A DNA stretch of 64,000 nucleotides from Sphingomonadales bacterium UBA656. GTDB taxonomy: Bacteria; Pseudomonadota; Alphaproteobacteria; Sphingomonadales; Sphingomonadaceae. Below, piece after piece: positions 45,955-53,658 of the stretch. The notes under the pieces are model-generated. The model saw nothing but the letters and a program-made list of their open reading frames with translations. It ran no database searches and had not been told where the DNA came from. The stretch lies in the NCBI GenBank assembly GCA_002299895.1, contig DBOC01000012.1, positions 1 through 64,000 of the forward strand, in the 5' to 3' direction. The translations under genes were made by a program, and so were the position numbers. Positions within the stretch are counted from its first letter, which is position 1; each line of letters begins with the position of its first letter.

Positions 45955-47017
45955 GATTTCGACGCTCAATCGCTTTGCTCTTGGGTGGCAACGAAAACAG
46001 CATGCCATCCTCTCCTACAATGATGCGGCCATCGAACCGATTTTCGGCATCACCTAAAAACGCAGGGTAGAGATACGACAGCGGCAGCGGAGGAACTAGG
46101 TGGGAAAGCACCAGCATTTGTGCTCCAGCTGCCTTCGCGCTTTCGGCTGCCTGTTCGGGCGAGGCGTGGTAATCCTGAATGTCGCCAAAGATTTTGGCAG
46201 TATTAGCATTGTCGGCGGCGGTGAAGGCGGCTTGCATTTCCTTTACCAAATTGGGTTGCAATGCATCGTGCACGATGATGTCTGCGCCTTTACACGCTGC
46301 GATCAGATTTTCAGATTTGGCAGCGTCTCCGCTGATACACACTGAACGCTCCTTATAGTCAAATCTATAACCTACTGCAGGCTTGATGGGATCATGATCC
46401 ACCTTGAAGGCCGTTACGGTAAGGCCGTCGCGTTTTAGAACAATCGCAGTTTCGCCCTCTATGGAAAATGGTCTTGCCTCGGCTCCGCCACCACTGCTGG
46501 GTACGATTTTTTCGCCATGATGGGCGATGCGATAACTGTCATCAAGAGCGTAAGCAGCGTTGAAGCCAGCCACCACTTGATCGACGCCTTCGGGACCATA
46601 GACTGGCAGCGGCGCTTTACTTGCGCCCCGGGTCCAATGAAACAGCATCAACGGGCCAATTCCATCGATGTGGTCCGAATGGAAGTGGGTGAGCAACAAG
46701 CCATCAACATCAGCTGCACTAATGCCCATTAGGTTGAGGTTGCGATTGCCGTTTTCGCCCATGTCGACCACGAACACTTGGTTCCCCGCTATAACGATAT
46801 TGCAAGGACCGGCACGCTGCGGATTGGGCATTGGCGAGCCTGTGCCACAAAGCCCTATATGCAATCCATCGCCTAGGTTGGGCAATTGATTGCGGTTCGC
46901 CAGTTGCTGCGCCACGCGTTGGACCACAAATTGGCCAATCTGCTTTTGAAACAGAATAGCGGCGAGCCCTGTTATCGCCAGCACAATCAACAACCCGATC
47001 GCAATCCGTTTCATCAT
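45947..47017 (-). CDS. Membrane-anchored MBL-fold metallo-hydrolase
   Basis: 356 residues. The N-terminal hydrophobic segment (about 5-22, IAIGLLIVLAITGLAAIL) is a signal anchor, so the catalytic domain faces the periplasm. Zn motif HFHSDHIDG is complete, with further ligands in KVDHDP, CISGDAA and LSHLVPP. The pattern is RNase Z/arylsulfatase-like; possible substrates are lactones, thioesters or sulfate esters. It shares the divergent promoter with the second GST through the near-perfect operator at 47,034. ATG 47017 follows GGAGACA. Confidence 0.85.
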   Translation of the reverse strand: MMKRIAIGLLIVLAITGLAAILFQKQIGQFVVQRVAQQLANRNQLPNLGDGLHIGLCGTGSPMPNPQRAGPCNIVIAGNQVFVVDMGENGNRNLNLMGISAADVDGLLLTHFHSDHIDGIGPLMLFHWTRGASKAPLPVYGPEGVDQVVAGFNAAYALDDSYRIAHHGEKIVPSSGGGAEARPFSIEGETAIVLKRDGLTVTAFKVDHDPIKPAVGYRFDYKERSVCISGDAAKSENLIAACKGADIIVHDALQPNLVKEMQAAFTAADNANTAKIFGDIQDYHASPEQAAESAKAAGAQMLVLSHLVPPLPLSYLYPAFLGDAENRFDGRIIVGEDGMLFSLPPKSKAIERRNLM

Positions 47018-47033
47018 TGTCTCCATCTGTTGC

Positions 47034-47061
47034 GTCTATTGGCATATTTATGCCAATAGAC
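47034..47061. promoter_or_regulatory. Operator copy 3 (near-perfect 28-bp palindrome)
   Basis: GTCTATTGGCATA, TT, TATGCCAATAGAC: 13-base arms with a 2-base centre, no mismatch. It lies between the divergent MBL and GST start sites and covers promoter hexamer-like TTGGCA on both strands. A symmetric 28-bp site is large enough for a TetR dimer pair. Confidence 0.75.
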
Positions 47062-47134
47062 AATTGCAAGGAAAACTAACGGATTCGACGTTGCACATCC
47101 TGGCGTCGAAAAAATCTGATCGGGAGATGTAATA

Positions 47135-47752
47135 ATGGATCTGAAACTACACTTTGCACCGAATAGCCGCGCAAGCCGCATCAGTTGGTTGCTTGAAGAG
47201 CTTGAATTGCCCTACGAGTTGAACCTGATGGCGTTTCATCCCAAGGATCTCAAATCCGACGAACATCGCGCCCGTCATCCATTAGGCCGTGTCCCGGTTC
47301 TCGACGACGGTGAAGTATCGATTTTCGAATCCGGTGCCATAGTCGACTATATCCTGGAGCGGCACAGAAATGGCGGGTTGAAGCCTGCTGTCGATAGTCC
47401 TCACTTTGCCCCCTATCTCCAATGGTTTCATTATTGCGAAGGCATGGTGATGCCTCCCGTAAATACGATTGTCGTTCACACGCTGCTTCTCCCGCCCGAC
47501 CGCCGCGACGAAACCGTCCTGGAGCAGGCACGCAAATTGCTGACCCGGGCGTGGCAGCCGGTCGATGAAACGCTTGCCGGCAAGGATTATCTGATCGGCG
47601 ATTTCTCAGGTGCAGATATCATGCTCGGCCATGCCGCTTTCATGAGCAATCGGCTTGGCTGCATTCCACAAGAAATGCCCAATTTGAGAGCCTATGTGCA
47701 GCGGATCAGCGAGCGCCCCGCTTTCGCCAAGGCAATTGTTATGGGTTTGTAA
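47135..47752 (+). CDS. Glutathione S-transferase
   Basis: 205 residues, standard length. N-terminal thioredoxin fold: LHFAPNSRASRISWLLEELE (active-site Ser region), PLGRVPVLDDG with cis-Pro, and FESGAIVDYILE with the glutathione-binding Glu-Ser. The C-terminal helical domain starts about residue 90. GAGATGTAAT precedes ATG 47135. It is expressed from the shared operator region with the MBL gene. Confidence 0.92.
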   Translation: MDLKLHFAPNSRASRISWLLEELELPYELNLMAFHPKDLKSDEHRARHPLGRVPVLDDGEVSIFESGAIVDYILERHRNGGLKPAVDSPHFAPYLQWFHYCEGMVMPPVNTIVVHTLLLPPDRRDETVLEQARKLLTRAWQPVDETLAGKDYLIGDFSGADIMLGHAAFMSNRLGCIPQEMPNLRAYVQRISERPAFAKAIVMGL

Positions 47753-47866
47753 GGCAAACGCAAATAGCCCGGACTATTGCTCCGATAATCATATCCAACG
47801 ACACAATTCTGGTTGCGACCCGACCCTAACCTTTTCGCAACATGATGTAGGCGCTGCGGGACGGCG

Positions 47867-49213
47867 TTATCGATCCGGACGAGCCATCCACGATCGAAAT
47901 AGCGCCTGGGGATCGTATTTATCCCGCACGGTGTCGAGCCGCGCGAGGTTTTCATCCTTCATGAAGAGAGCCGGCCTTTTTCCAAGGTTTTCATCTGCCA
48001 ACTGGATGCCCACAGCATGCACCTGCATCGCGGCCATTCGCTCGGTAGCCCAATTGGCGTAACGGTCATCATCTTCCCCGCGCGTCCATTCGCCGTAAAC
48101 TGCAAGATAGCGGTTTGCTTCAAGCGAGAAGGCCATGTCAGGGCGCTGCTGCGATGGATGCCAGTTGAGCCAAAGGCTGTGGCTCGGCGCGGGCGGCATA
48201 GTGGCGGCAATCGCTCGCAGGCCGGGTAGTAGGTCGTCGATAGGTGCGTCGGTCCAGATGTTATCGGTACACCAGCGCACGTCCGGCGGGAAATGTGTGA
48301 TGTTGGCAGCCCGAGACATCAAACTCGTATTCATGGGCACAAGCGGGGTGGTGAAGCTCGCCAGCTTCCGGATTGGGCTATCGGAGATAAAACGCACCGC
48401 TTCACGCGCTTCGGCCCAGCTGTCGGCAAGAACCGGCACGATGACTTCAATGCCGGGCTGGAAGATACCCAGCGCCTTAGGGGTGATGAGTATCTGAAGT
48501 TCGATGGATTGGGGAACGGCGCTGCCGATGTCATCGGCCCAGCGAAAGACCTGCTCCAGATGCCGTTGGCGAAAGACCTGCATCTTCAGCGCAGTGACCT
48601 TTTTGCGTGGGTGTAGCTTTAGGTGATAGCGCAGCACTACCGCAAAGAAGCCAGGCCCCGATCCGCGCGCGGCCCAGAACAAGTCTGCATTCTCGGTGGC
48701 GCTGGCATGGACCTGACGGCCATCGGCCAGCACCAGGTCAATCCCGATCAAACTCTCGGTCGCCAGTCCCAGTTCGCGGCTACCCCAGCCGAAACCGCCT
48801 TGCAGCAGAAACCCACCCATCGCGACATCGGGTGCATGGGCGATGGGGAAGAACAGCCCGTGCTTTCGCAGCGCATTATCTAGGTCGAGCCCCCAGCATC
48901 CGGGACCAACCAGTGCAATTCTGGTCACTGGATCAATGGTAATCTGGTTGAACCGGGCCATGCTCAGCAGCAGTCCGCCGTCGCGGATGTGGTTCTGCGC
49001 CCAGCTATGGCCGCCCGAAACGATGCTGACCTGCCAAAGGTTCTCGCGCGCGAGCTGCAAGGCGCCCTGCACATCACCTGCATCATTGGCTTCGACCAGA
49101 AGCTCTGGACGCACGCCGGGATCGCGGGCGTTAAAGCTGGTTGCGAGCACAGCCTTGTCGAAGCCGTCATCTCCGCGCCGCCAGACGCGGCCCCGCCCCG
49201 AGGGACGTTTCAT
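47867..49213 (-). CDS. FAD-linked oxidoreductase (BBE/6-hydroxynicotine oxidase-like)
   Basis: 448 residues. N-terminal FAD domain has VSIVSGGHSWAQNHIRDGG, whose His can hold covalent 8-alpha-histidyl FAD; HAPDVAMGGFLLQGGFGWGS lacks the Cys needed for a second covalent link. C-terminal BBE motif is ARLDTVRDKYDPQALFR. Relatives oxidise alcohols, phenols or amines with O2. It overlaps the upstream PhlG-like gene by ATGA (49210-49213), so the two are co-translated. Confidence 0.88.
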   Translation of the reverse strand: MKRPSGRGRVWRRGDDGFDKAVLATSFNARDPGVRPELLVEANDAGDVQGALQLARENLWQVSIVSGGHSWAQNHIRDGGLLLSMARFNQITIDPVTRIALVGPGCWGLDLDNALRKHGLFFPIAHAPDVAMGGFLLQGGFGWGSRELGLATESLIGIDLVLADGRQVHASATENADLFWAARGSGPGFFAVVLRYHLKLHPRKKVTALKMQVFRQRHLEQVFRWADDIGSAVPQSIELQILITPKALGIFQPGIEVIVPVLADSWAEAREAVRFISDSPIRKLASFTTPLVPMNTSLMSRAANITHFPPDVRWCTDNIWTDAPIDDLLPGLRAIAATMPPAPSHSLWLNWHPSQQRPDMAFSLEANRYLAVYGEWTRGEDDDRYANWATERMAAMQVHAVGIQLADENLGKRPALFMKDENLARLDTVRDKYDPQALFRSWMARPDR

Positions 49214-50031
49214 GCCTGCTGCTCGCGATAGGCAGCGCCAAATTCATCGAACAATTGTGGGAGGAAGCCCGCCAGATGCGCCATTTCTTGCGCATTATGA
49301 ACAAGCAGGTCTGCCGGTGCGGGAAGAAGTTTGCTTGCAACCGGACGAATGGCTCTCGCCAATCCTCGTCTTATGGCACCGGGATTATCGCCCAGCGCGG
49401 TATTTTCGCCACCCATCCACATGCGCGAACGCATTTCGCTGCCGCCCGCAACTGGGCGTAACTGGTGTAGAAGCCACCCGCCCTTGAGCGCAGTCCCGGG
49501 CACACCGACGCGCGCGCAGATCACTACTTCACCCTGCGCGGCCAGCCGATCTTGGTTAAAGCCCATAACAGCAGGCGGCACAAAACCGATGGCCCCTTTC
49601 AAGACGCGCGGGCCAAGATATTCGGTGATCAGCGATGTACGCCCGATATAGTTTTCGTCGTTGCGTCCGTCGGCCCAACGCGCGTCGATATGGGCCTTTG
49701 GGTGCCACAGCTTATAGCGCTGCGCCTCGCAGCCGTGCCAGCCGAACCACCAGTCCCACATCCTAGGCGTTACACCCGGCATGTTGGTGAGGCAGAACAC
49801 GCGGATTGCGCCGTCGGGCGGGCAGGTATAGCCCGTCTCGACCGGCCCATAGCCCGGCTCGGCCATGTCGGCTGCGGCGCTGGCGGGCGCGAACAATTCA
49901 TGCGCCTGCGGCCCGATCAGAAGCGCCTCGGCAACTTGCGGTTGGAGCGGTGCGAGCTCGGGATTGAAGAACTTGGCATAGGGGCTTTGCGCAAGCTCGT
50001 CCGGCGAGTATCCAAGGAGCCGTTGGTTCAT
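49210..50031 (-). CDS. PhlG-like (2,4-diacetylphloroglucinol hydrolase-type) C-C hydrolase
   Basis: 273 residues resembling the DAPG hydrolase domain. PhlG cleaves a C-C bond of diacetylphloroglucinol, releasing acetate, using a zinc site of His and Glu residues. Here MWDWWFGWHGCEAQRYKLWH (about 91-110) is followed by further His, TEYLG (E137), and HNAQE (H245, E249) repeats the His-x3-Glu spacing. Substrate is probably an acylated phenol or cyclic dione, not necessarily DAPG. ATG 50031 is five bases after the TetR stop, with GGAG nine bases upstream; the frame's longer N-terminal extension is TetR DNA in another frame. Confidence 0.72.
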   Translation of the reverse strand: MNQRLLGYSPDELAQSPYAKFFNPELAPLQPQVAEALLIGPQAHELFAPASAAADMAEPGYGPVETGYTCPPDGAIRVFCLTNMPGVTPRMWDWWFGWHGCEAQRYKLWHPKAHIDARWADGRNDENYIGRTSLITEYLGPRVLKGAIGFVPPAVMGFNQDRLAAQGEVVICARVGVPGTALKGGWLLHQLRPVAGGSEMRSRMWMGGENTALGDNPGAIRRGLARAIRPVASKLLPAPADLLVHNAQEMAHLAGFLPQLFDEFGAAYREQQA

Positions 50032-50035
50032 GGCA

Positions 50036-50677
50036 TTAGTCTCCAATGTTACTGGGGTTGTCATAGGCTGCCGCAAGCATAAGGCGCGATGTGTCGCTGC
50101 AATGCTGCAGCATGACCGCGAGCCACGCGCGCCGGACCTGCGCCATGCTCTCGCGGTTCGAGAAGAACCCCGAACCCCACATGCCAAGCACCGCAAGGAG
50201 CGTGATCGCGAGGTGGCGGCCCAACGACTGGGCATCGGTGTCCGCGCGCAGTTCGCCATTGGAGATAGCTTGCGCCATTAACGCGCGTGCCGATGCGATT
50301 GCGCGTTCGACGCTTGTACTGCGAACCTCTGAATGATCGGAGGTCATGATCGCGGCATAAATGCCGCGGTAATAGGTTTCATCGCTGTCGAAAAACGTCT
50401 CAATCTGCCCAAGCGCGCGCAACATGCGCGCTATCGGCGCACCGTCAGAGTGGGCCAAACCCAATTGGGTGAATTTGAAAACTGCCTCATCGAGCAGTGC
50501 GATTAGCACATCGGTCTTCGATCCAAATAGGTTGTAGGGCGTGCGCAGGCTGACTCCAGCCACTACGGCCAAGCGACGCATGGTGAGATTGTCCATACCT
50601 TCGCTGCGAATAATCGATTCTGCCGCCCCACAAATGCGCGCTCGGTTGAATGTTTTGGCCTCTTCGCGTCTTGACAT
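50036..50677 (-). CDS. TetR family regulator of the PhlG-like module
   Basis: 213 residues. HTH in LTMRRLAVVAGVSLRTPYNL (31-50), preceded by the helix AAESIIRSEG. First gene of the leftward operon TetR - PhlG-like - FAD oxidoreductase, and divergent from the FAH-like gene over about 90 bases. That gap contains AACAT/ATGTT arms at 50701 and 50715, a weak operator candidate. Regulation of the whole module in response to its substrate is inferred. Confidence 0.88.
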   Translation of the reverse strand: MSRREEAKTFNRARICGAAESIIRSEGMDNLTMRRLAVVAGVSLRTPYNLFGSKTDVLIALLDEAVFKFTQLGLAHSDGAPIARMLRALGQIETFFDSDETYYRGIYAAIMTSDHSEVRSTSVERAIASARALMAQAISNGELRADTDAQSLGRHLAITLLAVLGMWGSGFFSNRESMAQVRRAWLAVMLQHCSDTSRLMLAAAYDNPSNIGD

Positions 50678-50764
50678 GCTGTTTAGTTGAATATTTTTAT
50701 AACATGTGTCAATAATGTTTTGCGTCTGATGATGTGTTGACGTCGAAAAGGAGGATTGCAGCCG

Positions 50765-51982
50765 ATGCCGCAGGATCGAATGACCTTAAAAAAGGTCGCA
50801 AAGTGGCTTGCGTGGCCGATGATCGCGATGGCGGTAATCGTGTTCACGGCTTGGGCGACATCGCCCGATCCACAGTTCAATCCGGCGAGCTTCGAGGAAG
50901 AGCCACTTGTTCAGGGCTTCGCCCCGCTTGAACAGGCTATCACGCTTGCGCAGTTCCGTGCGCCGAATGGCGACACGCACACGTTGCTGGTGCTTGGCCG
51001 GGAAGGGGAGAGCGTTACCGGCATCGACCTCGCCGAACTCGGTGCCCCGGCGACAGCCGATCCGTTTGCGGCGCTGGCTGCCGTGAACCTGGCCACGGTG
51101 TTGGCTGGGCGCACTGGCACTATACCGAAAGCCACGATTGCAATTGGTGATCTGCTGCCGTCGGGCCCGGCTGGTACCCGCCAGATCGGCACGGGCACTA
51201 ATTTCCCCGAGCACGCCGAAGAGGCTGAGAGCGGCACCGTGTTCCAGTTCCCTAAATTCGGTCCAGCCTCTCCTGCACGCACCCGGGTGCAGGCACCAGA
51301 GGGCGTCCTGCTCGATTATGAGGTCGAAATCTGCGTCCGCTTCGACCGGACATTGCGAACGGTCGAGGACTTTGACCTAGCGGTAAAGGCGTTCTTCCTG
51401 TGCGGCGATTTCACCAATCGCAACGCGCTTATCAACCTGGCCGATCCGGACAATCTCGACTCAGGCAGCGGCTTTAGCGATGCCAAGAGCGGACCCGATT
51501 TTTTCCCGACCGGCCCTTTTCTTGTTATTCCCAGAGACTGGAAGACGTTCGTTGCCAACATCCGCATGACGACCGCAATCAACGATGCGCCGCGCCAAGA
51601 CGCGCGCGGCAGCGAGATGACGCTCGACTTCCGAGGGCTTGCGCTAAAGGCCTTCACGGATATGACCAAATCGCGTTTTCTCTATCGCGGCAGCTATACC
51701 AAGCTCATGCCCGATGGCGCGATCCCGCCGAGCGCCACATTGATGTCTGGAACGGCTGAGGGCACGATCTTCACCCCACCAACACGCAGAGACCTGATCG
51801 ATGCGGCGTTCGCTTATGTGATTGCGGGCGGTCCATTCGCGCGTCAATCACCGATGGACATTGCCCGCGAGAAATTTATCGCCAACGAACTTGCTGGCGG
51901 CCATTTCCTGCAGCCAAATGATGTGGTGCGTCATCGTTCGAACGTCCTTGGCGACATTGTCATCACAGTTGTCCGACCATGA
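50765..51982 (+). CDS. Membrane-anchored fumarylacetoacetate hydrolase-like protein
   Basis: 405 residues. An N-terminal hydrophobic segment (about 13-30, KWLAWPMIAMAVIVFTAW) is followed by a FAH-fold domain: GTGTNFPEHAEE, LLDYEVEICVRFDR (metal-binding Glu pair), LCGDFTNRN and SDAKSGPDFFPTGPFLVIP. FAH-family enzymes cleave C-C bonds of 1,3-dicarbonyl acids or isomerise them, normally in the cytosol; a membrane anchor is unusual. AAGGAGG lies 11 bases before ATG 50765. It is divergent from the TetR/PhlG-like operon. Confidence 0.78.
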   Translation: MPQDRMTLKKVAKWLAWPMIAMAVIVFTAWATSPDPQFNPASFEEEPLVQGFAPLEQAITLAQFRAPNGDTHTLLVLGREGESVTGIDLAELGAPATADPFAALAAVNLATVLAGRTGTIPKATIAIGDLLPSGPAGTRQIGTGTNFPEHAEEAESGTVFQFPKFGPASPARTRVQAPEGVLLDYEVEICVRFDRTLRTVEDFDLAVKAFFLCGDFTNRNALINLADPDNLDSGSGFSDAKSGPDFFPTGPFLVIPRDWKTFVANIRMTTAINDAPRQDARGSEMTLDFRGLALKAFTDMTKSRFLYRGSYTKLMPDGAIPPSATLMSGTAEGTIFTPPTRRDLIDAAFAYVIAGGPFARQSPMDIAREKFIANELAGGHFLQPNDVVRHRSNVLGDIVITVVRP

Positions 51983-52300
51983 TCTAATTGCTTGGGCGGT
52001 AGTGCCTTATTCTTGGTCGCACCCGCTCCTGTTGAGAAGCGTGGGTCGGATGGGGACCAGTGTAGGGTCTGCAAAGTTAGCGACAAAAGCCAGGCTTTCT
52101 GACTTGCATAAACGGCAACTATTCATCGATCCGCGCAGAGCCGCGGACAGTCCGCCTCCAGCCCAGAAACTGCTATAACACCTGATCAAGGACCAGGGCC
52201 GCTTAGGCTTTCCGTCAGGGCAAACTGTTCCATTTGGAACGCTGATAAAAACGCGCCCAGTCAGGCTGCCTTCTGCTGCAAAGGCTCTATCACCTAAAGC
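51983..52300. other. Intergenic stretch without a gene at the end of island B
   Basis: About 318 bases, no supported gene. The end of one frame (LSDLHKRQLFIDPRRAADS near 52090-52150) faintly resembles an aldehyde-dehydrogenase N-terminus but stops quickly. The last 25 bases resemble the same position left of copy 2. Confidence 0.4.
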
Positions 52301-52490
52301 ATTGAAATCATTGGAGCGGGCGAAGGGATTCGAACCCTCGACCCCAACCTTGGCAAGATTCAGCTCTATGAAATTTCCGTTCTAAATCAGGTGCTTATAA
52401 AGCTCTTGAAAAATCCGAACACGATCCGAACATTTTTAAAAGCAGTACGCCTAGAATGCTTTGTGCTTAATGTTTTAGTGGCAGCTTTGC
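52301..52490 (-). repeat. Attachment-site remnant 3: tRNA-Gly(GCC) 3' half in a direct repeat
   Basis: 52312-52357 (minus strand) repeats the tRNA-Gly 3' half of copy 2 exactly. The left flank (GCAAAGGC, then GCATTGAAATCAT) and the right flank (CTCTTGAAAAATCCGAACAC, GATCCGAACATTTT) are shared, then drift beyond about 52,430. In the other frame a short tail NVRIVFGFFKS is common to copies 2 and 3. Confidence 0.88.
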
Positions 52491-52737
52491 GCCCAACTAC
52501 AGTTAACAAAAGCGCCAGCTGGCTCCCCCATAAGCGGACATTGCATGGGCAAGATTGATATGGCTGACTTGCTGGATGATCGGGACAGGCAGCTTTCAGG
52601 ACCAGTGGCGCAATAAACACCCATTCGCTCAACTCCGGCCGGAATGCCAACTGCGCATCTAATTCCTGTCGCTTTGATCCGCATGTAAATTTCGATAGCA
52701 GATCAACTTCGCAACATTTTCCACATATCCTTAGGCA
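52491..52737. other. Intergenic stretch between the att repeat and czcD
   Basis: About 250 bases with no supported gene, terminator or repeat visible. The czc operon ends here without a clear hairpin. Confidence 0.4.
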
Positions 52738-53658
52738 TCAGCCATGCATTGACCCTGCATCTCCACAAGGAGCGGTTTCGGTCTGGATCGTGGCATGGTG
52801 GATGGCGAACCTGCTTTCGAGCATTTCTGCAAGAGCGCGACGTGTGGCTTCGGCATCGGCTCCGTCGGCTAATGCGACATGGGCGGTCAGGCTGGCGTCA
52901 TCACCGGCAACCGACCACAAATGAAGATCATGCACGCCCGCGACGCCCGCGGCTTCATTTATTGCCGCGCGGATCGCTTTCAGGTCGAACCCGCGAGGGA
53001 CGCCTTGCAAGAGGATGTGGGTTGTATCGCGAAGCAAGACCCAAGTACGCGGCAACACCCACAGGCCGATACCGATAGCAACAATTGGATCAATCCAGTT
53101 ATAGCCGGTCAGATAGATGGCAACTGCCGCTGCGATCACGCCGAGCGAGCCGAGCATATCAGCCCACACTTCAAGATAGGCTCCTTTGACGTTGAGGCTG
53201 TCATCTTTTCCGCCCGCCAATACCCGCATAGAAATGAGGTTCACAACAAGTCCGATGGTCGCGACCGTCAGCATCCCGACAGATTCAACCGGCTTGGGGT
53301 CGAAGAAACGACCGATGCCCTCAATCAGCACATAACCCGCAACCGCAAAGAGCAAGATTGCATTGAATGCGGCAGCCAGAATTTCAAAACGGCGATAGCC
53401 AAAGGTGCGTTTGTCATCAGGTGGCCGCTGGCCGATTTTGACCGCAGCAAGCGCAATGGCGAGTGCAGCGGAGTCCGTGAACATATGCGCAGCATCGGAG
53501 AGCAACGCGAGGCTATCGAACAGAAACGCGCCCACCAATTCTGCAACGAGAAAAACGGACGTGAGCGACAAAGCGATAGCAAGCCGTCTGGTGCTGGCCC
53601 CCGCGCCATGATTGTGGCCAGCGTGTCCCCCGTCATCCTGTCTGTGATCTTCGCTCAT
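52738..53658 (-). CDS. czcD: CzcD-type cation diffusion facilitator
   Basis: 306-residue Zn/Co/Cd-proton antiporter of the inner membrane. A His-rich N-terminus (SEDHRQDDGGHAGHNHGAG) precedes six membrane helices; the metal site is in SDAAHMFTDSAALAIA (His-x3-Asp) and EVWADMLGSLGVIAA. The C-terminal cytosolic domain (about 215-306) has AGVHDLHLWSVAGDDASLTAH. It is last in the operon and overlaps czcA by ATGA (53655-53658). It exports from cytosol to periplasm, feeding CzcCBA. Confidence 0.95.
   Translation of the reverse strand: MSEDHRQDDGGHAGHNHGAGASTRRLAIALSLTSVFLVAELVGAFLFDSLALLSDAAHMFTDSAALAIALAAVKIGQRPPDDKRTFGYRRFEILAAAFNAILLFAVAGYVLIEGIGRFFDPKPVESVGMLTVATIGLVVNLISMRVLAGGKDDSLNVKGAYLEVWADMLGSLGVIAAAVAIYLTGYNWIDPIVAIGIGLWVLPRTWVLLRDTTHILLQGVPRGFDLKAIRAAINEAAGVAGVHDLHLWSVAGDDASLTAHVALADGADAEATRRALAEMLESRFAIHHATIQTETAPCGDAGSMHG

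Larger units (their letters stand above)
37411..52311. mobile_element. Island B (CoA-thioester and C-C hydrolase catabolic modules)
   Basis: Segment between tRNA-Gly 3'-half copies 2 and 3, about 14.9 kb, holding two catabolic modules with two TetR regulators. No integrase is seen. Island limits are inferred from the repeats. Confidence 0.55.

Noticed and set aside
52090..52178. Aldehyde-dehydrogenase-like N-terminus (LHKRQLFID)
   Set aside because: Resemblance covers about ten residues and the frame stops soon after.
32951..52357. Intact tRNA-Gly genes at the three sites
   Set aside because: The sequence right of each fragment does not supply the D-arm and 5' acceptor; only 3' halves exist.
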